A stretch of DNA of 64,000 nt, from the NCBI GenBank assembly GCA_938046585.1, contig CALIWR010000005.1, forward strand, positions 248,001 through 312,000. The letters are read 5' to 3'. This document shows, piece by piece, positions 26,960 through 33,671 of this stretch. The first letter of the stretch is position 1, and every line of letters begins with the position of its first letter. The stretch comes from an uncultured Propionibacteriaceae bacterium. GTDB taxonomy: Bacteria > Actinomycetota > Actinomycetes > Propionibacteriales > Propionibacteriaceae. The notes under the pieces were generated by a model. It was not told the origin of the DNA, did not search any database, and saw nothing but the letters and a program-made list of their open reading frames with translations. A program made the translations under genes and the position numbers.

Positions 26960-27004
26960 TCATGCGCTCAGGGGCGGCGATGATGATCATGCATGCGCTA
27001 GATT
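26960..27004 (+). promoter_or_regulatory. LysR-gene promoter with repeated CATGCGCT operator
   Basis: CATGCGCT occurs at 26961-26968 and 26992-26999, exactly 31 bases (three helical turns) apart. TAGATT (26999-27004) is the -10, followed by 6 bases and the ATG, so the gene is probably leaderless. The second repeat abuts the -10, suited to autorepression. Confidence 0.5.
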
Positions 27005-27010
27005 CATGTC

Positions 27011-27943
27011 ATGGAGACAGACGTCTTGCGCTGGTTCCAGCAAGTGGCCGACGGGACCACCGTGACCGAGGTCAGCGATCTGGAGATGGTCTCCCAACCC
27101 ACCGTCTCGCGGGCCCTGTCCCGGTTGGAAGACGAGGTGGGCGCGCCACTGCTGCGCCGTCATGGTCGGACGCTGCGCCTGACGCATGCCGGGGCAGCCT
27201 TCAAGCATCATGTCGATGCTGTGATCCACCACCTCGACGACGCTCTGGCGGCGGTGCAGCAACTGGTGGAACCCGAGACCGGTCTGGTCTCGTTGCAGTT
27301 CCAGGCTTCGCTCGGGACCTGGTTGGTGCCCGACCTGGTGGGCAGTTTCCGTTCCAGCCATCCGGCGATCCGTTTTGATCTGAAAGCTAAATCGGACGAG
27401 CGGGTCTACTCGGTTCGTCCTCGCGGTGAGGTGGATCTCGAGCTCACCACCATGCGGCCGACCGGTCCGGAATATCGCTGGCTGTACCTGGCGACCGAGC
27501 CGCTGCGGCTGCTGGTGCCTGACGACGACCCGCTCGCGGGACAGGTCCAGACCAGTCTGGAAGCCGTTGCGGATGCGCATTTCGTGATGATCCACCCGGC
27601 CTCGTTGCTCCGTGGCCAGACCGAAGACCTGTGCCGGCTCGCGGGCTTCGAGCCGGAGGTGGCGCTGGTCGCCGACGACCTGCCCACTATCCGAGGCTAC
27701 GTCGCGGCTGGGCTGGGGGTGGCGGTAGTTCCGGCCCTATGGGAGACCACTGGTGAGCCCGCCAGTGGGCGGGTGCGTTATCTGACGCTGACCGACGAGG
27801 GGGCCAGCCGTGAGATCGGCATGGTGTGGGCCACCGACCGTCGGTTCCTGCCGGCCGCGGACCTGTTCCGACAGCATGTGGCTGGCAGGGCCCGCGCCGG
27901 CCGGCTCCCTTCGCCGATCGCCGTGGAGCAGCGCGACCGATGA
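27011..27943 (+). CDS. LysR-family transcriptional regulator
   Basis: 310 residues. The N-terminal winged HTH (residues 1-60) contains EVSDLEMVSQPTVSRALSRLEDEVGAPLLRRHGRTLRLTHAG, the LysR signature. The effector domain (about 90-295) has a two-lobed periplasmic-binding fold. There is no divergent partner gene as is usual for LysR regulators; the upstream gene reads in the same direction. The effector and targets cannot be deduced. Confidence 0.92.
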   Translation: METDVLRWFQQVADGTTVTEVSDLEMVSQPTVSRALSRLEDEVGAPLLRRHGRTLRLTHAGAAFKHHVDAVIHHLDDALAAVQQLVEPETGLVSLQFQASLGTWLVPDLVGSFRSSHPAIRFDLKAKSDERVYSVRPRGEVDLELTTMRPTGPEYRWLYLATEPLRLLVPDDDPLAGQVQTSLEAVADAHFVMIHPASLLRGQTEDLCRLAGFEPEVALVADDLPTIRGYVAAGLGVAVVPALWETTGEPASGRVRYLTLTDEGASREIGMVWATDRRFLPAADLFRQHVAGRARAGRLPSPIAVEQRDR

Positions 27944-28021
27944 TCAGGACCAGGGCCTGGGTCAACCAACGGCGGGATCGAGGCGTCTAGTGGTCGTCAT
28001 TGTCGTGAACGAAAGATAAGA

Positions 28022-29050
28022 ATGCTGATGCCACGAATCACTATCGCCATGGTCGCTGCGGTACTGGGGTACGGATTATTACTGGGCGGCTGCAGCAGCG
28101 GCGTCTCCTACTCCTCCACTGACGCCAGGGGGCAGGCGGCGCCTGCCAAGACTGAGGCCACGGCCGAATCACAGTCGACCAAGGGCATAGAAGAGCGCAA
28201 GATCGCACGGAAAGCGACCATGAAGGTGCAGGTCGATGATCTCCCGGCGGCGGCTGCCCGGCTTCGTACCCTGGCCCAGGCCCGGCATGGGCAGGTCACT
28301 CAGGAGCAGATTAGTCTCGGCTCGACCAGTGGCGCCGCCTCGGTGACCGTGAACGTCCCGGCGGAGGAATTGGACGCCACCATGGACGAGGCCGCTAAGG
28401 TCGGCAGGGTTCTGGAACGAACCGTGAAAAGCCAGGATGTCACTACCCAGGTGGCGGACGTGGATTCTCGGATCCGCACCATGCAGGAGTCGATCGCCAG
28501 GATGCAGCAGCTGCTGCAGCGAGCCGGCTCGGTTACCGAGGTCGCGCATGTCGAGGCCGAGCTGACTAAGCGGCAGGCGGAATTGGAGTCCTTGCTCGCC
28601 CAGCAGAAGGTACTGTCTCAGCGGGTGGCACAGAGCTCGGTGGAGATCAGCTTAGTGACTACTGCGAAAACGGTTCAGGCCAAGCCTGCCAAGACGGGTT
28701 TCCTGGCCGGATTGACCTATGGCTGGCAGGCGCTGACCTGGTTGGTCACGGGGCTGCTAACTGTTCTGGGGGCCCTGCTTCCACTGCTGGTGCCGCTGGC
28801 GCTGGTCCTGGCACCCCTGACCTGGTGGTTGCGTCGACGTCGCTGCCAGCGTCGCGCCGAGCAGGCAGCCCAGACCGCAGCGACGTCCACCCAGTCTCCG
28901 AGCACCCCGGCTTCGGGCACTTGGCCGGTAAAGGATTCGCAGGTTCCCCCCGCTGGCTCGGCCGCGTCGGGCTCGGCGCCTAGGCCTGGCGAACAGTCCC
29001 GGCATCCTGGGACCGACAAGACGGATCCTCCGTCGGAGCAGCGGTCGTGA
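28022..29050 (+). CDS. DUF4349 family lipoprotein
   Basis: 342 residues. A signal peptide ends in the lipobox LGGC with Cys24, so it is a lipid-anchored extracellular protein. The DUF4349 region (about 58-235) contains RKATMKVQVDDL, a coiled coil (VDSRIRTMQESIARMQQLLQRAGSVTEVAHVEAEL, family-typical) and SSVEISLVT. Near residue 240-270 a hydrophobic helix is followed by RRRRC, then a Pro/Ser/Thr-rich tail, so the C-terminus returns to the cytosol. Function of DUF4349 is unknown. Confidence 0.88.
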   Translation: MLMPRITIAMVAAVLGYGLLLGGCSSGVSYSSTDARGQAAPAKTEATAESQSTKGIEERKIARKATMKVQVDDLPAAAARLRTLAQARHGQVTQEQISLGSTSGAASVTVNVPAEELDATMDEAAKVGRVLERTVKSQDVTTQVADVDSRIRTMQESIARMQQLLQRAGSVTEVAHVEAELTKRQAELESLLAQQKVLSQRVAQSSVEISLVTTAKTVQAKPAKTGFLAGLTYGWQALTWLVTGLLTVLGALLPLLVPLALVLAPLTWWLRRRRCQRRAEQAAQTAATSTQSPSTPASGTWPVKDSQVPPAGSAASGSAPRPGEQSRHPGTDKTDPPSEQRS

Positions 29051-29058
29051 TCACTCTC

Positions 29059-29090
29059 GGGCCAGCCGGTTCTCAGATACCGGCTGGCCC
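29059..29090. terminator. Strong bidirectional hairpin terminator
   Basis: GGGCCAGCCGGT and ACCGGCTGGCCC form a perfect 12-base-pair stem with an 8-base loop, between the convergent lipoprotein and tetR genes. It includes the last codons and stop of the tetR gene. Confidence 0.8.
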
Positions 29091-29693
29091 GGCGGGCAAC
29101 AGCCGGGCGGCTACCATCCGGGCGGCGTCCGCGAGCGCAGTCTCAAACCGATCATCGTCGCGGGTCACCAGCCAGTCTGTGGTCAGCGCTAGGACCAGCG
29201 CCAGGGTCTGGTCGGCAATCACTTCCACTGCGGCATCCCAGGTGCCGTGATGACGGATCGCCAGGTGCTCTAGCAGGTGTACCGCACTGGTCCGATAATC
29301 CTGCGACCATTGCTGCGCCAGCGGGCGTAGGCTCTCGTCGCGGACCGCCATCAGCGTGAGTTCCTGGGCCGCCAGTTCGGTCTCCGGGTCGCAGCGTACG
29401 GCGTCCGCATAGGCGCTGAAGGCCCTGCCCAGAACCTGCTCGGTGGTTCCTCCGGCAGCGGCCGCGGAATCTAACAGCGCGATGGCCCGTTCGGTGTCGA
29501 GCCGGATCACGGCCTGAACTAGAGCCTGTTTGGAGGAGAAGGCATAGTGCACCAGCCCGTGCGGCAGATTGGCCTCAGCGGCAACCGCGCGGGTGGTCAG
29601 GGCCCAGGCGCCGTCACGGCGCATGACCCGCAGCGCAGCCTGTAGCAGTTCAGCTCGGCGTTGGGCCACTGGGGCCTGCGTCCGCCGGGTCAT
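29073..29693 (-). CDS. TetR-family repressor
   Basis: 206 residues. The N-terminal TetR HTH is at about 12-58 (RRAELLQAALRVMRRDGAWALTTRAVAAEANLPHGLVHYAFSSKQAL); the rest is an all-helical ligand domain. It lies 8 bases after the MFS exporter gene on the same strand and probably represses it. TAGTCT, whose TAG is the stop codon of the MFS gene, ends 5 bases before the ATG, so a separate leaderless promoter for the repressor is possible. A strong hairpin overlaps its 3' end. Confidence 0.92.
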   Translation of the reverse strand: MTRRTQAPVAQRRAELLQAALRVMRRDGAWALTTRAVAAEANLPHGLVHYAFSSKQALVQAVIRLDTERAIALLDSAAAAGGTTEQVLGRAFSAYADAVRCDPETELAAQELTLMAVRDESLRPLAQQWSQDYRTSAVHLLEHLAIRHHGTWDAAVEVIADQTLALVLALTTDWLVTRDDDRFETALADAARMVAARLLPAGPAGI

Positions 29694-29701
29694 GGCCGAG
29701 A

Positions 29702-31201
29702 CTACTTCGGGTCGGTGTGCTCGTCGCGGGTCACCAGCAATCGAGCGGCCATCAGACTGGCGGCCAGGGTGACCACGGCGCCGGTCACCAGGACCACGTC
29801 CAGACCGTCGGTGAAAGCCGCTGCCGAGGATCTCAGGAAAGCCGCCCGAGATTCGTCGCTCAGCCTCGCTGCGACCTCGTGGGCCGCGCCGAGGGTGGCT
29901 CGGGCCAGGTCCAGGTCGGCAGATGAGACCCCCGGTACCGGGCCCAGCCGGTGAGCATAGACCGACAGTCCCAGGGTGCCGAGGACGGCGGTCCCCAGGG
30001 CGGCGCCTAGCTCGTAGCCGGTCTCTGAGATCGCAGCGGCGGCGCTGGCTCGAGCCGGTGGCGCGGCAGTGAGGATCACGTCATTGGTCAGGGTCTCAGC
30101 GAAACCAGCCCCCAGCCCGACGAGGACCGAAACCACTGCGAAGATCACGATCGAAGAGTCCACGTGAAGTTGGGTGCCCAGAGCAAGACCCAGGCTCGTC
30201 AGACCCATGCCTGAGGCCACGACTACCCGGACTGGAACCCACCGCGCCACAGATGGCGAGGCCAACGACGCCACCACTGTGGCTACGGCCAGTGGCATCA
30301 ACCAGAGCCCGGCCCGGGCCGGGCTCATTCCCAGGACCAGCTGGAGATACTGAGGCAGGAAGAAGGTGGCACCCATCAGCGCAAAAACCGAGGCCACGTT
30401 GGTCAAGATGGCAGGGGAGAAGCCCGGCTCCAGGAACAGCCGAAGATCGAGCATCGGCTGTGCCAGTCGTTGCTGGCGCCGGACGAAGAGCCACAGCAGG
30501 ATCACGCCGACCACCGCGATCACCAGGACCGACGAGCTCAGATGATGAGCGCCCTCCTTGAGGGCATAGACCACCGCCAGCAGGCCTGCGATCGACAACA
30601 GCGCCGAGATCAAGTCGAAGGGGCCAGGGGCGGGGTCCCGGGCTTCTGGCAACAAGGCCCGGCCGGCGATCACAAAGACCACCATCACCGGAACATTGAT
30701 CAAGAACACCGATCCCCACCAATAGTGCTCCAGTAACAGCCCTCCAAGGATCGGACCCAGCACGGCGCCGGCGGAGAAGCCAGCCGCCCAGATCGCCACC
30801 GCAGTGCGGCGCTCGCCCCGATCGGTGAAGATAGTTCGCAGCAGTCCCAGCGTGGAGGGCATCAGGGTCGCCCCACCTAGACCCAACAGGGCCCGGGCCG
30901 CGATCAGGGCCGCGGCGGTGGGAGCGAAAGCAGCCAGAATCGAGGCCACCCCGAAGGCCAGAGCCCCGATCAGCAGCAATCGCCGCCGCCCGATCCGGTC
31001 GCCGAGACTGCCCATCAACACCAGCAGGCCAGCTACCAGGAAGGAATACAGGTCAACGATCCACAGCAGTTGCGCCGAGCTGGGACGCAGGCTGGCGCTG
31101 AGGGCTGGGACTGCGATGCCGAGCACCGTCATATCGATGCTGATCAGCAGCACCGGCAGACAGAGCACCGCCAGCGCAGACCACCGGTGGAGGGCGGACA
31201 T
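29702..31201 (-). CDS. MFS multidrug exporter, DHA2 type
   Basis: 499 residues with about 14 membrane helices, as in the QacA/SmvA group of proton-driven drug exporters. Diagnostic segments are SIDMTVLGIAVPAL in helix 1 (motif D1), GSLGDRIGRRRLLLIG (motif A) and GFSAGAVLGPILGGLL (motif C, antiporter). ATG 31201 is chosen over GTG 31246 because the sequence before it is not conserved and contains the likely -10 (TAGTCT, minus strand 31241-31236). Paired with a TetR gene downstream. The substrate is unknown. Confidence 0.92.
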   Translation of the reverse strand: MSALHRWSALAVLCLPVLLISIDMTVLGIAVPALSASLRPSSAQLLWIVDLYSFLVAGLLVLMGSLGDRIGRRRLLLIGALAFGVASILAAFAPTAAALIAARALLGLGGATLMPSTLGLLRTIFTDRGERRTAVAIWAAGFSAGAVLGPILGGLLLEHYWWGSVFLINVPVMVVFVIAGRALLPEARDPAPGPFDLISALLSIAGLLAVVYALKEGAHHLSSSVLVIAVVGVILLWLFVRRQQRLAQPMLDLRLFLEPGFSPAILTNVASVFALMGATFFLPQYLQLVLGMSPARAGLWLMPLAVATVVASLASPSVARWVPVRVVVASGMGLTSLGLALGTQLHVDSSIVIFAVVSVLVGLGAGFAETLTNDVILTAAPPARASAAAAISETGYELGAALGTAVLGTLGLSVYAHRLGPVPGVSSADLDLARATLGAAHEVAARLSDESRAAFLRSSAAAFTDGLDVVLVTGAVVTLAASLMAARLLVTRDEHTDPK

Positions 31202-31242
31202 GAGTCCCCATTCTGTTGTGATTGCGACGGTGCTCAGACTAA

Positions 31243-31264
31243 CCAAAGTTTGGCCATATGGCCA
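31243..31264. promoter_or_regulatory. Overlapping palindromes, probable TetR operator
   Basis: CCAAAGTTTGG (31243-31253) overlaps the perfect palindrome TGGCCATATGGCCA (31251-31264). They lie just upstream of the -10 (minus strand TAGTCT, 31241-31236) of the MFS gene, across its spacer and -35, where a repressor would block transcription. Confidence 0.55.
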
Positions 31265-31392
31265 GAAGAATAAGGTGAATGGATTCCCCGGCTGGCAAGT
31301 AGCGGAAACCGTCGTGGTGATCGAGCAACCTCGGCAGGATCAGACCGGCAGATCGCACGCTGTGACGTGCCCGAACGAAGGACCAGCCGATC

Positions 31393-32466
31393 ATGGAGTT
31401 GCGCGACGATGCCCAGTGGGCTCTCTGCATCGCAACCTCGATGGGGGTGAGGATCACCCCAGAGAACCACCAACCGGTTCACACCTGCGATCGGTACCAC
31501 CTGCAGGCCACCTCGGCCGAGTCGAATGTCGCCAGCATCGCCTCGTACCTGGGCCTGCCGACGATAGTGCTCACCAATTTTGTCAAGGACAGCCCGATCT
31601 CAGCCTTCATCAAGGCGGATCTCCGCTCCCGGGGACTGTCATTTCGGGGACCGGATAAGCAACAGGGCGGAGCCTGGGGTTACCGCCACCAGTTCAACAT
31701 CGCTGATTCTGGCTATGGCAGCCGCGCACCACGGGTCTGGAACGACCGAGCCGGCGAGGTGGGCCTCGATCTGGACGCTGCCGACTTCGACCTCGACCAG
31801 CTCTTCATCACCGAGGGTGTGAAGATCCTGCACCTGTCGGGGCTGGTGGCCGCCCTATCCGCCAAGACCACCCGATTCTGCCTCGACGTGGTCCGCAAGG
31901 CCAAGGCCGGCGGTTGTGCGGTCTCCATGGACCTGAACTATCGGGCCTCGTTCTGGAAAGGACGCGAGAAGGAACTGTCGGCGGCCTTCCGGCAGATCGC
32001 CGCCGAATGCGACATCTTGATTGGCAACGAGGAGGACTTCCAACTCTGTCTGGCGATCCCCGGACCTAAGGCCGGAGGACAGGACCTACCGGCCCAGATC
32101 GCCTCGTTCCAGGAGATGATCAGACGGGTCCGGGAACAGTACCCGAAGGCCCAGTTCATCGCCACCACCCTACGCGAGGTGATCTCGGTGAACCGACACC
32201 TGTGGGGAATGGTGGTCTGGGGTGATGGTGGTTTCCAGGTTGCTGAGCCGCGCGAGATCGGGGTCTTAGACCGGATCGGCGGCGGCGACGGGTCCGTCGG
32301 CGGGATGTTGTACGGGATCCTGCGCGGCTGGCCGGCCGAGAAGTGCATGCAGTTCGGCTGGGCCACCGGCGCCTTGGCCGCCACGTCGGTAAACGACTAC
32401 GCCGCACCTGCGGACGAGGACCAGGTCTGGACGATCTGGAAAGGTAACGCCCGCGTCCAACGCTGA
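31393..32466 (+). CDS. PfkB-family sugar kinase, 2-keto-3-deoxygluconate kinase-like
   Basis: 357 residues of the ribokinase fold. The C-terminal PfkB signature reads DRIGGGDGSVGGMLYG (from Asp293), with Asp299 the likely catalytic base; DRIGGGD is typical of 2-keto-3-deoxygluconate kinases rather than ribokinases. N-terminal features include ESNVASIASYLGLPTIVLT, a variant of the sugar-binding region. If correct it phosphorylates 2-keto-3-deoxygluconate in hexuronate breakdown. A possible partner, a mannonate/mannitol oxidoreductase, lies at 50.3-51.8 kb. GAAGGA about 11 bases upstream is the only ribosome site. Substrate assignment is moderate. Confidence 0.82.
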   Translation: MELRDDAQWALCIATSMGVRITPENHQPVHTCDRYHLQATSAESNVASIASYLGLPTIVLTNFVKDSPISAFIKADLRSRGLSFRGPDKQQGGAWGYRHQFNIADSGYGSRAPRVWNDRAGEVGLDLDAADFDLDQLFITEGVKILHLSGLVAALSAKTTRFCLDVVRKAKAGGCAVSMDLNYRASFWKGREKELSAAFRQIAAECDILIGNEEDFQLCLAIPGPKAGGQDLPAQIASFQEMIRRVREQYPKAQFIATTLREVISVNRHLWGMVVWGDGGFQVAEPREIGVLDRIGGGDGSVGGMLYGILRGWPAEKCMQFGWATGALAATSVNDYAAPADEDQVWTIWKGNARVQR

Positions 32467-32502
32467 GCCCGCGTCAGCAACGCAAAATACCCGACGGCAC
32501 GT

Positions 32503-32508
32503 TAGCCT
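32503..32508 (+). promoter_or_regulatory. -10 box (TAGCCT) of the nine-gene operon
   Basis: TAGCCT lies 30 bases before the first start codon, leaving a short leader that includes AGGGGG as ribosome site. No other promoter-like sequence is visible until the end of the cluster at 49.7 kb, so one transcript is likely. Confidence 0.45.
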
Positions 32509-32538
32509 GTGGCCGGTAGGGAAAGGGGGCCCAGGGAC

Positions 32539-33153
32539 ATGACGTACGACCCATTCGGAACCAGTACGCCCGCTGACGGGTCCGGGTATGACCCGCTCAA
32601 GGATGCTCGTCTCGGATCTTGCGCCAACGTTCAGAGCGCTGACATCTTCGGGTCTTCGGTCGCCCCTGTCCAGACCCCCCAGACAGTGACGCCTCGCCCC
32701 CACCGTGGTCAGCCGGCGCCCCTGTCCGCCACGATCATGGCCGCCGCTGCGGTGGTGATCGGGGTCCTCGCCGGGGCCTTCGCCTATGCTGCCCTGGAGG
32801 GCATCCGATTGGCTGATTTTGCCGCGACCCGGGATCGAGCCATGAGTTTCGGGTACGCGGTGGTAGTGATGCTGGTTCTGGGCCTGATCCTGGAGATCGC
32901 TCAGGTGGTGATGCTGACCCGGGCCCGCTCAGCCGCCAGCCTAGTGGGGATCGTGGTGGGGTTGGTGCTCCCGGTGATCTCGATCGCGATCGGGCTACGG
33001 ACCGGCGCGAGCGCATTGGTCACCCAGCTGCGCGCCGAGGTGCCACCCGGCGCCGATCTGACTGCCGCCTTTGCCCAGGCCCTGTCTGCATCCGGGGTGG
33101 AACCCGGTTGGGTCGATGGTGTGATCGCCGTGTTGATCGAGGTGATGTCCTGA
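32539..33153 (+). CDS. Operon gene 1: small three-helix membrane protein with DPF motif
   Basis: 204 residues. An N-terminal tail of about 65 residues, polar and Pro/Ser-rich, starts MTYDPFG. Three hydrophobic helices follow at about 67-90, 107-128 and 132-153. The loop between helices 2 and 3 (TRARSAAS) is basic, predicting the N-terminus inside. The C-terminal 45 residues should be outside. No family recognised. The next gene is similar in layout and starts at the last base of this stop codon. Confidence 0.85.
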   Translation: MTYDPFGTSTPADGSGYDPLKDARLGSCANVQSADIFGSSVAPVQTPQTVTPRPHRGQPAPLSATIMAAAAVVIGVLAGAFAYAALEGIRLADFAATRDRAMSFGYAVVVMLVLGLILEIAQVVMLTRARSAASLVGIVVGLVLPVISIAIGLRTGASALVTQLRAEVPPGADLTAAFAQALSASGVEPGWVDGVIAVLIEVMS

Positions 33154-33671
33154 TGCCGTACCAGAACCCGTTTGGCCTCGCGCAGCCCGACGAGCAGAAC
33201 CAACCTGCGGCCGGGCATTTCGGTCCGGCGAACCCGATCGGCCAAGACGAACCATTCGTTTCGACGACCGCCATGCCTGTGGGCTCGACTGGCGCCGATC
33301 CTTTCGGTGCAACGGTGACGACCTCAACGGCGAACCCGTTCGCAAGCGCCTCGACCGAGACGATCGGGATCACCGTCAACCGCCCCCCAGTGATGATCCT
33401 GGCAGCCTGTGTGGGGCTTGCCCTGGTGGCTGCCCTGGGCGCCTGGCTGTCCGGGGCGGTGTTGGTGGCCTTCCTGTGCTGGGCGTTGGCTGGTCCGGTA
33501 GCCATGGGTCTGTTGGCCCTGTTCCAGAATCAGGACGCCATCGCCCAGTCTCGAGGGGTATACGCCCGTCAGTCGTGGGTCACCCCAGCTTTCTACGCAG
33601 GAGTCGTGGTGTGTCTGATGGCGGTCTGTGTCTGTGCCTTCCGGATCGCGATGTGGGCAGGTCGGCTATGA
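33153..33671 (+). CDS. Operon gene 2: small membrane protein with repeated NPF motifs
   Basis: 172 residues. A long polar N-terminal tail (about 75 residues, predicted cytosolic) contains NPF at 5-7, DPF at 49-51 and NPF at 61-63, with related EPF at 33-35. Helices at about 77-100, 101-122 and 140-165. It overlaps gene 1 by one base (TGATG) and gene 3 by four (ATGA). No family recognised. Its resemblance in size and plan to gene 1 suggests a pair, perhaps a membrane hetero-oligomer. Confidence 0.85.
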   Translation: MPYQNPFGLAQPDEQNQPAAGHFGPANPIGQDEPFVSTTAMPVGSTGADPFGATVTTSTANPFASASTETIGITVNRPPVMILAACVGLALVAALGAWLSGAVLVAFLCWALAGPVAMGLLALFQNQDAIAQSRGVYARQSWVTPAFYAGVVVCLMAVCVCAFRIAMWAGRL

